From Heracleum sosnowskyi (Eukaryota > Streptophyta > Magnoliopsida > Apiales > Apiaceae): a stretch of DNA of 64,000 nucleotides. Positions 25,501 through 36,451 of the stretch are shown here, piece by piece (position 1 is the first letter of the stretch; each line of letters starts with the position of its first letter). Location: contig CM061236.1 of NCBI GenBank assembly GCA_030848705.1, positions 141,144,574 through 141,208,573 of the forward strand, given 5' to 3'. Made by a program: the position numbers and the translations under genes. The notes under the pieces were generated by a model that did not search any database, was not told the DNA's origin, and saw only the letters and a list, made by a program, of their open reading frames with translations.

Positions 25501-27927
25501 AAATGAAGAAAAAAAAGTGTCAATACTCAATGAAAATATGGTTAAAAGAACTATTCTTCACCCCGGATAGGGAAAACAGAACTACAGCTACCTAAATAAG
25601 GAAACCTTAAATACTTCAAAACTTCAATTCTCCATTAGGTAAAATAGAATGATTGAGAAATCGTGAAAAAAATAAAAGGGGTAAGAAAGGATGTAAAAGG
25701 TAACAATGAAGAGTGAAGGAAAATGAGGGAGTGCAGCTTTTATATGACAAGGTTCGTGGAAAAAATGATGGAAGGAGGTTTGGGCATTCATTCTTAAACT
25801 GGTGAGCTTGAACTCTAGTTCTAATTGCTAAAAAGGAAATGGAGGAAGAATATTTATGGTTATGAATGCCCGGGCATACAATAACAAAAATTCCATTCCT
25901 CCCAATTTCATTAACTTCAAGTGAACACAACATAAATAGCTAATTAAACTGAACAAAATCAAATAATCAAGAACACAAATATCTATTCTATGTCACTGTG
26001 ATCGCCTAAGAAACAAGGACAAGGGTGCGTGGGTGCATAGTACAAGGACACACAGATTTGGTAAATTTGAAAATATGGGGATACAGGTGCAAGGGGGGGG
26101 GGGGGGTACAAGTCATATATAAATATAAATTATCTAATATATATATATATATCATGTTACGCATATTGAAACCAATTGACGTAACCAAAAATTGTACACA
26201 ACTGAATCAAATGCATAATTTATTCACCCAAAACTCAAAAATTTAGGTACAATATTTTCATTTATGCAAAAAATGAACACGAGTATCAATAATTTTGTTA
26301 TTGCTTATTGACATCGATACTTATTCTAGTGAAAGTAATTAGTTGGCATAAATTTTAATTTTTAAATACAATTGATGAACAAATTTGAATGTAGGATCGT
26401 GGAAGAACCCCTATGCCCGATATGGGGGCATTCGTGTCCAAGAATCCGACACGGGGATACGACAGGTTACCGAAATGATAGCTAATATCACAACTGTGAC
26501 AAGGATCAAGGTAACAAAGGATAACAGGAAAGCGTATTTTATTGTAATGCACCTTGCATCGGTCATTAGTTGGACTTTGACACCTTCACCATGCAAATCA
26601 TAAAATAAAAGCTTTGACGATGATGATCTTTTGTTCATAATACGTCCTGTTAATTACAGCATGTCAGCAACAATAAGAATTTAACAAAGGAATAACTATC
26701 ACTAGTTAAAATACAATTGCAATTTTTATGAACCTGCCAAAGATACTTCGACATTCTCCAAATGTTCCCCATTATTTAGGCCAGAATACTTCTCTACGTA
26801 TTCATTGACAGACATTGACACATGGAACTTGTGAGGATACGGATTTATTCCAGCTGTTTTAAGAGCAGCAAGTGATTTAATCCTGTTATCGAAATATTGC
26901 TGCAGAAAGAAAGAGGGAACAATTAACAGTTAATGTACTAATTAAAACAAAAGAAATACTTACGTTTATTCAATTTTTATTAGAAAAAAGGTACAACATT
27001 CACTAGGATTTCAATTTTCAAATATATCTTAAGACGTAGAAATATATACATTAGACATATTAATCAATTTACAATAAGGAACTAAAAAATCAAGTTACAA
27101 TTATTTTAAGACAGCATCCATAATGCACAGAAAATAAATAATAGTACGTACTGTCGGATCCATGTCATCGTCATCAGCTGCCAAGGACCTCTGTGTATGA
27201 GAGCTTGGAACGGCAGCAGCAGCCTGGAAAAACAAAGAAACCTCATGACCCATCAAAGAATTTCATAAAGCAAGCCTTTATATGAAATTCAAAACTTCCT
27301 TTGTATAATGTTATCAAAGGAATCTATATATAGTCTCGGTGCAGAAGAAGTAGAAAACTAAGTACACAAAAAAACATTGATAAGGAAAATTAAACTTGAT
27401 ATTAATATTACAACTCCACAATCCAAGTACCATGTGGATACATATGTGCGTAATTTTATCTCATACATTTTCATTTAACTTCCAAATAGGAAACCATCAA
27501 ATTATCTCATAGGATTCAACAATTAAAGTGCACCTTCTTTGCCTTCTCCTCTTCTTTGCGCCTCCGTTCCTCTTCTTTCTGCTTATTCTTCAATTCTTTC
27601 TTCAAAGCACTAGAAATATTGAAATTCTATTATTTCTAAAGCTAGATAACAGATAAATGAAGCAGGTTTGTCTGAGAATGATATACATAACACAATAGTT
27701 TTTTTTAGCTTAATATACATAACATAATAGTTATTTGTGAAGATGTATCTATGTTCTTGTATGCCCTACGGAAACGTACTAATTAAACTGTGTGTGAGTG
27801 AATTAAAAAAAGGTTGGTTCGAGTGTTACTTCTTGCTCGGAGCTGCTCCTGCTTCTGGCTGAGCAGTAGAATTGCCAACAGATAGACTGGCAACAGCTTT
27901 GGATGCTTCTTCGATAGTTCCATCCAT
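22571..27927 (-). CDS. Lysyl-tRNA synthetase, class II, cytosolic type
   Basis: Sixteen exons in gene order: 27830-27927, 27534-27609, 27152-27223, 26734-26899, 26553-26646, 25189-25274, 24661-24779, 24528-24590, 24316-24441, 23931-24213, 23738-23834, 23494-23650, 23113-23256, 22936-23004, 22721-22864, 22571-22639. Total 1863 nt, 620 aa, close to other plant LysRS (about 625). It charges tRNA-Lys with lysine. The N-terminus has the Lys/Glu/Arg-rich helix (exon 2) that eukaryotic LysRS uses for tRNA binding. An OB-fold anticodon-binding domain lies at about 120-240. Class II motif 1 is near 297-307 (FLEVETPMMN), motif 2 has FRNE at 357-360, motif 3 GGWGMGIDR at 578-586. No plastid presequence is evident. 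Intron 10 (23835-23930) starts with GC, not GT; the frame and conserved protein confirm it. No break seen. Intron 5 (25275-26552) is long and holds a G run at about 26093-26106. Confidence 0.96.
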
Positions 27928-28461
27928 ATTTTTAGTTGGGAGTAAAGCAAGTAGTGGACAAAGCTACACCGGGAAATAATACACCAGAAACAATATAAGA
28001 ACATTGCTGTTAAAAAATGTTTAATAACAAAACACCAATACAAGATATACACCCAACCGATATTCTATATACTCTCCCTATTTCAAAATAATAATAATAA
28101 TAATCTAAATGAATTTTTACTTCGTGAAGCATAAGAACTTCACTTACGGAAAATAACATCCTCTAGCACTTCATTATTTTGAAATTGAAAATTAAACAAA
28201 GTAATCCATGAAATTACATCAAACATACCGGGCATTATCAAAAATTACATTGTTCTAGCAAATAGTGCTTAATCCACAAGAGTCAAGCTATAAGACTCGT
28301 TAATTAAGAAACTCATCATCAGCTAAATGGAGTACCATTATTCATCCAAATAATAATATGAAAAATCAATAAACAATTGAGATGCGTACTGTTTTGTGAA
28401 TAGTTATTCATAATTCATTATTAATTTTTTAAGTCCTTTCATTCAAATTTAAACTAAAGCT

Positions 28462-28464
<3 letters not shown>

Positions 28465-28498
<34 letters not shown>
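28465..28498. repeat. (AT)n microsatellite
   Basis: Simple AT repeat upstream of the LysRS coding start. Confidence 0.95.
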
Positions 28499-28500
<2 letters not shown>

Positions 28501-28637
28501 CTCAAAAAATCCTACGCATAAGCAAAATATCAGAGTCATTCAACTACCACAAACATGAACAAGTGAATTGCAAAATTTAACCTATTCTTCCACTTTTTAA
28601 TTTCATACACATACATACAGCAGTTGTGAATAACACG

Positions 28638-28750
<113 letters not shown>

Positions 28751-28829
28751 CATACACAGCGAGAGAGTGTTCCGCGTCGAGTTCTGTATCTGCGGTTGCT
28801 GCGGCTGAGTAAAGGAAATGAGCAAGCCC

Positions 28830-29374
28830 TTTTAGGGGTTTTATAGAACTTAATGGGCTTGGTTATAGAGGGTCCGTTTAGTCTGTCAAAAATAAAATGC
28901 TTGGTTTTCTTTTTCTTTTTTCAGGATTTCTGGTGCTTGGTATTTATATTTCATTGGTACGCATAATAATTTATATAAGTTATAATGTCAAAAACACTTT
29001 AATCAATAATCAATATCTTTACTCTAGAATCACTCGATTCATATTTTTCTAATTTTGTAGAGCTACTCAATTTTAATTCAATAAAATTAAATTTCCTCAT
29101 TTACATTCGAATTTTTAGGGAAAACATTCCTTATTTACGCTCAAATTTTTAGGAAAGATAATGAATATATAAAAAGTCAATCCTACTTAAAATTTAATTA
29201 AACAAATATTAGCTTTTTTTTCTCAACTAACTTAAATCTAAATATTAGAATACCTTTTTTTCTCAACTAACTTAAATCATATTTAAGTTTTAATCTATTT
29301 TTCTATAGTTTAACTATTTTAATTCAATTCAAATTTTTAGGGAAGACAATAAATATATGAAAGTCAATCTTATC
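28830..29374. other. AT-rich intergenic with repeat fragments
   Basis: Contains TAGAATCACTCGATTCATATTTTTCTAATTTT at about 29028-29059 (shown only to mark the site), a relative of the unit found at 55.4-58.4 kb, and two copies of a TTTTTAGGGAA(A/G)A stretch near 29115 and 29335. No gene. Confidence 0.5.
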
Positions 29375-29711
29375 TATATAGGGGTTTACTCCAATACAAA
29401 CCACTCTTAGACTACAAACATACAAACTAAATAAATTTTTTTTCAAATCGTGTCGAAACATAGCACATATGGTATGCAAATCGATCGTTGGGAGATGGAG
29501 AAAAATACGGTGAAGTCGGATTTCAAAAAAAGATCTCCGATTGACGGGAAAAGTCAAATTAAAAACGAAGGGGAATATGTGTGATTGAGTGTGGGAGGGT
29601 GTATTTTAGTTGTGTGTTGTGCATATAGGGGGGCCATTAGATTAGATTAATCTAAGGGCTTAGATTGGTTCTTAATTTGTATTTTAAAAAAGGTTTGTAT
29701 TTGATCACTAA

Positions 29712-29716
<5 letters not shown>
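29375..29716. mobile_element. MITE candidate with ATACAAACC inverted ends
   Basis: Left TATATAGGGGTTTACTCC then AATACAAACC; right end, inverted, TATATAGGTTAGTGATCA then AATACAAACC. About 340 bp, non-coding. The flanks are TATATA-rich, so the target duplication and exact ends are uncertain. Confidence 0.6.

Positions 29717-29763
<47 letters not shown>
29714..29763. repeat. (AT)n microsatellite
   Basis: About 24 AT units directly next to the MITE candidate. Confidence 0.95.
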
Positions 29764-29766
<3 letters not shown>

Positions 29767-29896
29767 GATACGCGAGAGTTGAGGTGGCGCCTCTAAAATC
29801 GCTCAAATCTAATTTTCTAATTTTCTTAGAGTTTTAGAATTTTAAATACTTTATATAAAGGAGGATACGCGAGAGGTGATGTGACGCCTCTAAAAT
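29763..29896. repeat. Left part of interrupted Helitron-like repeats
   Basis: GAGGATACGCGAGAG followed by GGCGCCTCTAAAATCGCTC appears at 29763-29805 and again (GAGGATACGCGAGAGGTGA, GACGCCTCTAAAAT) at about 29861-29896. The second copy is cut by the large insertion and continues at 55444 with AAAATCGCTC. Confidence 0.7.
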
Positions 29897-31027
29897 TGTT
29901 AGGTCCAAAGTATCGTAGAAGGGGGGGTTGAATACGATACTCACAAATAATTCAATTTCGTTCGCGGATTAATCTTTCAGTTCTATAACGAAATCAAACA
30001 CACCAAACCAAATCAAGTTTCGGGGAATATATCTTTTTATAAATATAAACCTCGAAGGGTGCTACAATTTCTAATCCGTAGATTAGCTTCAATGAGTTTA
30101 AGGTTACACAAATACAAAACAATGATCAAATTCTGAGCACTATTAATTCTCTGATAATTTCTCCGGCTCAGTTCTCTCTCTCAGTAATGTTTCTGTGTTG
30201 AATGCCTTAACTGAAGAAGACACACTCTTCTCTCAGTATTAATTGTAGTCTTCAATTGAAAAACCATCGAACCAAACTTGAACAAACAATCTTGGTTGTT
30301 GGATCTTCATCAACCTGTCAGACAAAGAATACTTTTCACCTGCTCCACAATTTAAAAACCATCGAATGGTTTGAAAAACCATCGAATGAAACAAATCATT
30401 TTACCATTCGATAGTTTTTTAAAACAAAACTATCGAATGCCAAATTGATTCATTTTGGTTTACTTTGAATCACTTTTCATTCCATTCGATAGTTTTCTAA
30501 ATAGAAAAATTATCGAATCATTTTCTTGTCTTTTGACTTTTAATGATTACTCTGAGCTCCTGGGTGTTTAAGTAATAGACTGTATCAATTTCTTCTGAGA
30601 CGATAAAACAACTTGATCTTCTTAGTGCCATCACCTAGTGCAACTGGTCTGGTTCACAGATGAATAACACTTGATCAATTCTTCTTTTATGTCTTCACTT
30701 CAATGCTGCTGATACGTCCTTTGTCGTTCTGGTTGCTTCATTTAAATCACTGGAATCCCATGGTACTTAACCCTAAATCATTCACATACTTCTGTCGTCT
30801 TGAAAGTCTTGTTCCTTTTGTTGTCACTAAGGCCTGAACATTTTCATGAACTTCTTTCCGTGACCTGTTTACGGACTTCAAGAATACATAACGTATTTTG
30901 ATTTTTTGAGTTTACCTTTTCTTCTTTGATTCTGGATTCCTGTGCTTCTGTTAATACTATTGCCTGTCTTGTCCTTTGTTGAGTTGTAGTTATCTCTTTT
31001 ACATCTTATGTTACATTATGCTTTACA
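29897..31027 (-). repeat. 3' LTR of element A
   Basis: 1131 bp, TG...CA ends. Matches 54313-55443 throughout. Contains hairpin-forming TCGATAG/CATCGAA motifs at about 30265-30520. The polypurine tract of A lies beside it at 31028-31042. Confidence 0.95.
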
Positions 31028-31042
31028 ATCTCCCCCTATTTG
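31028..31042 (-). other. Polypurine tract of element A
   Basis: On the minus strand AAATAGGGGGAGAT abuts the LTR start TGTAAAGC. It primes plus-strand DNA synthesis in LTR elements. The same tract stands before the 3' LTR of B. Confidence 0.85.
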
Positions 31043-31261
31043 ATTGGATAGAGTTCGACAAGCAAATACTTCGAGTATAACTCAACTAACTAGGGAAACA
31101 TGAAACTAATTAAAGTAAGACAGCGTAATAATATTAAATGCATTCTGGATCAGATATATATACATTTCCAGATTTCATAAATCAAAAAACAATTAAACTT
31201 TATACAATGAAGTTGCTCCTCTAGTCTGAGCTGATAGTTCTTTTGTTCTTTGCTTCAATCT

Positions 31262-32744
31262 TCAGTCCATTCCAATCTCACCTTCTTCAATCATTGGATC
31301 GGAGTTAGCAGCTTGATAATCAATCACTGATAGATAGTGCAGCGGTTCTCCAGGTTTAAGGATTGCTCCTTGGATGTGTCTTCCAATATATTCAACCTCT
31401 TGACCCACTCCAGCCCATAACCATGCAATGTTAACATCTTTCTTGTTTAGCTTTGGCATGTTTGGCAGTCTGGTATGCACTTCCAATCCTCTTTCCACCC
31501 TTTTCCTATAGTAAGGAACATTCTCCATTAGAAATCTTCTAAGAGTGTCTGCTGCTTTGTCCTTCTCCGTTGATGAGAATCCAGTGGATCTAAGATACTT
31601 CTCAACTGAGATTAGATAGTTGCTTGGGTAGTCTCTCAGTTTGTCCTCAGCCAAATAGCAGATTCTGAACAAGTCATTCGTCATGAATCTAACCATTGGA
31701 GGATCTTCAGTAATCTCTGGACCGACTTTCATCACGATCTCCTTAACATGCTCACGGAGCAGTTCATTTAGCCTTGTAGTTCTTTGGATCTTGATGAGTA
31801 TAGCCTGCAATTCTGTATATGTCCTATGTTCTAAAAACTTAGTGGAAATCACAAATGTACCTTTCTCCAGAAAACTGATTAATAAACTCCATGCACCATT
31901 TGCTTTAACCCCAGCATTCATACAGATTATAGAGCTTCTCAGTGCTTTAAAGTAAGTCTGATCTTCAAGATTAGCACTTCTGATGTCTTGAATAATAACT
32001 TCCACCTTAGCATTGTCGTTGACTTCTAATCCGTCTTCAACTCCGCAAAAGGTTTTATAAGCCATTTCCAATTCAGTACCATCTTTCTTTGCCAAATCTA
32101 TCATCTTCTTCTTCCTCACTTCATTATACACTTTGAATCTCTTCAGTTTTTCACTCCTCAGAATTGCTTGCTGTTTCTCTTTCTCAGCTTGCCTGGCATC
32201 TATTGCAGCTCTCTGAGCTCTTATTGCTTCCAAGGCAGCTTCTTTTTCAGGTGATAGAGAATTTGCTTCTTCTTCCATAATATCCTCCCAGATTGGATGT
32301 TCAACGGGCTCTGGATAATATGGCTCATGCTCCTCTTGATTAGGTTTCTCATGCATGACCTCAAATTCCTCTTCACTCTTCTTCTCTTCTTCTACAAGTT
32401 CCTATATCCAGTACTGTCTGATAGGAATAGCTTCAACTGTCTCCCAAACTCCCCATCCATCCTTAGGCTTCTCTTTCTCCCCTTCTCCAACTTTCTCCCC
32501 CTTAGTTGAGGAATCCTCGATAAAAGCATCCTCAGCATAAAAGGTAGTAGAAGGACCAGGTTGGCTAGTTTGTTGGTTCTTCAGCATAGTCCATATCGAC
32601 TGTACTCCATCACTTTGATTTTCCATGAAATCTAGCAGATCCTTATTCATCTCTTGCATAGAAGCCAGCTTCAGGTCAATGTCATCCAATCTGGAGTTGG
32701 TAGTCTTCTCAATTTTGTCCAATCTCTGGTTCAGCTTAGACTCC
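31262..32744 (-). pseudogene. ORFX of element A, C-terminal part
   Basis: Corresponds to B's ORFX from about its coiled coil (ESKLN) to the end (GEIGMD). It has an in-frame TAG at 32402-32404 where B has a sense codon. At the position where B is interrupted (43509) A has a glutamine codon. The C-terminal 360 residues are nearly identical to B's. The N-terminal part of this same ORF lies at 46351-47084, on the other side of B. Function is unknown; see the B copy. Confidence 0.85.
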
Positions 32745-33871
32745 TGTAAAGCATAATGTAACATAAGATGTAAAAGAGATAACTACAACTCAACAAAGGA
32801 CAAGACAGACAATAGTATTAATAGAAGCACAGGAATCCAGAATCAAAGAAGAAAAGGTAAACTCAAAAAATCAAAATACGTTATGTATTCTTGAAGTCCG
32901 TAAACAGGTCACGGAAAGAAGTTCATGAAAATGTTCAAGCCTCAGTGACAGCAATAGAAACAAGACTTTGAAGACGACAGAAGTATGTGAATGATTTAGG
33001 GTTCAGTACCACGGGATTTCAGTGATGAAGCAACCAGAACGACAAGGGACGTATCAGCAGCATTATAATTGAAGTCATAAAATAAGAATTGATCAAGTGT
33101 TATTCATCTGTGAACCAGACCAGTTGCACTAGGTGACGGCACTGAAAAGATCAAGTTATTTTATCGTCTCCGAAGAAATTGATACTGTCTATTACTTAAA
33201 CACCCGGGAGCTCAGGAGTTATTACTAAAGGACAAATGACAAGTAAATCAATTCGATAGTTTTTCTTTTAAGAAAACTATCGAATGAGAGTTTAAGGTGA
33301 TTGAATTAAAAACAAGTAAATCAATTTAGCATTCGATAGTTTTGTTTTAAAAACTATCGAATGGTAAAATGATTTGTTTCATTCGATGGTTTCTTAAACC
33401 ATTCGATGGTTTTTAAATTGGGAGAAGGTGGAAAGTATTCTTTGTTTTTCAAGTTGAAGAAGATCCAACGGCCAGGATTGTTTCTACAAGTTTGGTTCGA
33501 TGGTTTTTCTAACCAAAGTGTGCAGTTAATACAGAGTGAAGAATGTGTCTTCTTCAGTTAAGGATTCTAACACAGAGACATTACTGAGAGAGAGAAGAGC
33601 CGGAGAAAATTATCAGAGAAATTAATAGTGCTCAGAACTTGATCATTGTTTTGTATTTGTGTAACCTTAAACTCATTGACGCTAATCTACGGATTAGAAA
33701 TTGTAGCACCCCTCGAGGTTTATATTTATAAAAAGATATATTCCCTGAAACTTGATTTGGTTTGGTGTGTTTGATTTCGTTATAGAACTAAAAGATTTAT
33801 CCGCGAACGAAATTAAATTATTTGTGAGTATCGTATTCAACCCCCCCTTCTACGATACTTTGGACCTAACA
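32745..33871 (+). repeat. 5' LTR of element B
   Basis: 1127 bp, TG...CA. Two near-perfect hairpins: 33251-33285 (ATTCGATAGTTTTTCTT against its inverse) and 33331-33362 (ATTCGATAGTTTT, six-base loop, AAAACTATCGAAT). More ATTCGATGGTTT motifs follow to about 33415, with another at about 33497. A TATA-like TATATTTATAAAAAG lies at about 33720-33735, placing a likely transcription start near 33760. Confidence 0.95.
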
Positions 33872-33873
33872 AT

Positions 33874-33885
33874 TGGTATCAGAGC
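33874..33885 (+). other. Primer binding site of element B
   Basis: TGGTATCAGAGC, complementary to the 3' end of initiator tRNA-Met, two bases after the LTR. This is the standard copia primer site. Element A has TGGTATCAAAGC at 54299-54310 (minus strand), one mismatch. Confidence 0.95.
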
Positions 33886-34031
33886 TACTTGATTGATATA
33901 CAAATCAGATCCGGTGAATGAGACCAAAATCAAACGTAGCGTGAAAATACGAAGCAAATTTTTTAACTTTCAAATTTTTTCATTTAATTGGAATTTCTTG
34001 AATTTTAAACAATTTGAAATTTTCAGAAACC

Positions 34032-36440
34032 ATGAGTGCTCCAAAGACAACCGCTGGTATTAAAGTTCCCCCGTTTACTAGAGATGATTTCGGTTTGTGG
34101 AAGATGAAGATGCTGTTATTTATCAAGGCATCTAATCCGTTGTATATTGGCATATTAGAAAACGGACCGTTTGTACCAATGAAACCAGTTAGTGAATCTA
34201 CAGCTCCTGATGGTAGCAGGATTCCTTCAGGCACCCAACCTAAGGAGATAAGTGAATTTACAGATTCTGACAAAGAACTGATTCGATTGGACACCGGTTT
34301 AATGTTGATATTGGCGGACTCCGTGGACAAGGAAATGAGCTATCAGTTGATGAACTGTACAAGCGGGAAACATATGTGGGATACCATTAACCTAATAATG
34401 GAAGGAACTGAAGACGTGCAGGAAAACAGATTGGACATTCTGACTTCTCAATATGAAGCGTTTAGGTCCCTGCCAGGAGAAAGTATAACTCAGGTCTTTG
34501 AGAAGTATACTAAGTTCCTCAATGAATTGGCAATGAAAGGAAAGACCTATCCACTGAGAGAATCGAACAGGAAGTTCATGATGACGCTGCCCCATCATGT
34601 AGAACACAAGTCATCATCCATTAGGGAAAGAATTGACTTCACAAAGATGTCATTAGAGATGATCTATGGCAAGTTGAAGACCTATGAGATGGAACAGGAA
34701 CAAAGGGTGATAATCTACGGATCAGGGACAGTGGACAGCAAGCACAATGCACTTGTGAGATCAGCAGCACTTGTAGTGGATGAACCAATAACTTCTGAGA
34801 TTCAGGTTCAAACCCCTAGAGCTGGAAAGGAGGTGATAATAGAAGCAGAAATGGATTCTGTGAATCTGGGTGTTGATGAAAGTGATTACTACACCCTAGA
34901 AGAGCTTGAGCAAATGGAAGACAAGACCATGGCGTACTTAGCTGCAAAGTTTAGTCATATTCGTTTCAAGAGAAACCCTAAGTACAAGTTCAAGGGCTCA
35001 ACCAACAGATTCCAGAAGAGCAATTATACACCTAGTACAAGCTTTAAGGGAGGCTACAAGACTGGCGTGATTGATAGAAGCAAATCAAGATGCTATAACT
35101 GCAATGAGTTAGGGCATTTCGCCACTGAATGCCGGAAGCCTCGTCAAGCAAGAGACATGAAAGATGTCTATGGAAAGAAGGATTCTTATGATGAGTTGAA
35201 GAAGGAGAATGCCAAGCTTAAACAGCAGTTGGAGGCATTCTCTGGAAAGCAGAAAGGGAAGGCTTACATAGCAGAGGGAAAGCACTGGGATGATACTGAT
35301 TCGGATGAAGAGGAGGAATATGTAAATGTTGCTCTAATGGCTGACTCTTCAGAGGAATCACCTCAATCATCTCAGGTACCTATCTTAACTATAATTGATA
35401 TGTCTAATTCTGAGTACAAGAAAACTGTGCAAGATCTTAGTGTAGAATTGTTTAATGTACACACAAGCATGCTAGCATCTGAAATGGAAAATGCTAAACT
35501 AGTTCTTAAGATTAAAAAGCTAGAATCTAAAAATGAAGAACTAGAGCTTGTAGCTGTATCATTAGAAGATCTTAAGCAAAAGAATGCGTACTTAGAGAAC
35601 AAGGTCAAGTGTAATGATGAGATAGAGACTATCCTCAGGAAGCAGATTTCAGATCTAGATTTGAAGCTGAATGCTTTTAAGAATTCCGCTCCAGTGGCTA
35701 AGGAAATCATTGATACTCAGGCCATAGAGAATAAAACTGCTATAGGATTTGACTATAACAAGAAAGCTGGTAAGAAGATTGTGGAATTCCCTGTGACACC
35801 TTCAGTTGTCAAAAGGAATACTCCACATGTTCTTAAGAATGTTGATTGTCCAGTGTTTGTTAAGCCGTTTCCACCTCTCTTTTATGAGGATGATCTTTTC
35901 ATAGCACAAGAATTGCTTGAGGAGGATTTATTGAAGGAAAAAGAGGTAAAGACTAAGTTACCTAGGAAATCAGTAAAGAATGCATTACCTAAACCTGATT
36001 TACCTAAAACTGAAGTAGGTTCCTTAGCTAGTAATGTTAAAAAGAACAGGAATGGGAGGAAGAAGTTTGTTAATCAGGAATTGGTTCCATCTTCTCCCAT
36101 TGCATCTAGGAAGTTGTGTTCTATTTGTAATTCTGCTGGACACCTTACACATGCATGTAAAAAGGTTAAAGTAGAAACTGCTAATGCTTCTGAAATGCAT
36201 AACATGTCTGACATGCCTGATAATCATGAACCCTGTGGAAAGAAAGAGTGTTTGCTATGTAAGTACAACATCATGCATGCTTATTTTAAGTTGATGTCTG
36301 ATAGTAGCAATAACTCTAGTAATGTTAAATCCACAGATACTATGAATATCAAACAGGGTAAGACTAAATTGAATGTTACTCCTGTTAAATCATCTAAACC
36401 TTCAGGACCCAAACAATTTTGGGTACCAAAGTCCGCTTAA
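34032..36440 (+). CDS. gag: Gag of element B, with two zinc knuckles
   Basis: 802 aa, uninterrupted from the ATG at 34032 (the frame is open slightly further up but without ATG). It makes the particle coat that packages the element's RNA. Residues about 1-230 are the copia Gag core (WDTINLIMEG, PGESITQVFEKY). A CCHC zinc knuckle CYNCNELGHFATEC is near residue 353. Then comes an acidic stretch and a long Lys/Glu/Leu coiled coil (about 385-560), and a second CCHC knuckle CSICNSAGHLTHAC near residue 696. Two knuckles some 340 residues apart and the large size are unusual beside common copia Gags of 300-450 aa. It ends FWVPKSA then TAA. Pol is in another frame and starts after a gap. Confidence 0.9.
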   Translation: MSAPKTTAGIKVPPFTRDDFGLWKMKMLLFIKASNPLYIGILENGPFVPMKPVSESTAPDGSRIPSGTQPKEISEFTDSDKELIRLDTGLMLILADSVDKEMSYQLMNCTSGKHMWDTINLIMEGTEDVQENRLDILTSQYEAFRSLPGESITQVFEKYTKFLNELAMKGKTYPLRESNRKFMMTLPHHVEHKSSSIRERIDFTKMSLEMIYGKLKTYEMEQEQRVIIYGSGTVDSKHNALVRSAALVVDEPITSEIQVQTPRAGKEVIIEAEMDSVNLGVDESDYYTLEELEQMEDKTMAYLAAKFSHIRFKRNPKYKFKGSTNRFQKSNYTPSTSFKGGYKTGVIDRSKSRCYNCNELGHFATECRKPRQARDMKDVYGKKDSYDELKKENAKLKQQLEAFSGKQKGKAYIAEGKHWDDTDSDEEEEYVNVALMADSSEESPQSSQVPILTIIDMSNSEYKKTVQDLSVELFNVHTSMLASEMENAKLVLKIKKLESKNEELELVAVSLEDLKQKNAYLENKVKCNDEIETILRKQISDLDLKLNAFKNSAPVAKEIIDTQAIENKTAIGFDYNKKAGKKIVEFPVTPSVVKRNTPHVLKNVDCPVFVKPFPPLFYEDDLFIAQELLEEDLLKEKEVKTKLPRKSVKNALPKPDLPKTEVGSLASNVKKNRNGRKKFVNQELVPSSPIASRKLCSICNSAGHLTHACKKVKVETANASEMHNMSDMPDNHEPCGKKECLLCKYNIMHAYFKLMSDSSNNSSNVKSTDTMNIKQGKTKLNVTPVKSSKPSGPKQFWVPKSA

Positions 36441-36451
36441 TCAATCTGTGA

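Noticed and set aside
26385..26640. Two antiparallel frames in LysRS intron 5 with a GATACGACAGG/CCGACACGGGG stretch
   Set aside because: The 26553-26646 part is the real LysRS exon 5 on the minus strand; the rest is intron, and no mobile element ends were found.
31683..31955. Open frame antisense to ORFX, repeated at 44177-44449
   Set aside because: It is the mirror of a conserved coding region in both copies; similarity of the two follows from the sense protein.
33874..33885. Possible tRNA gene fragment
   Set aside because: Only the 12 bases complementary to the tRNA-iMet 3' end, placed right after an LTR: a primer site.
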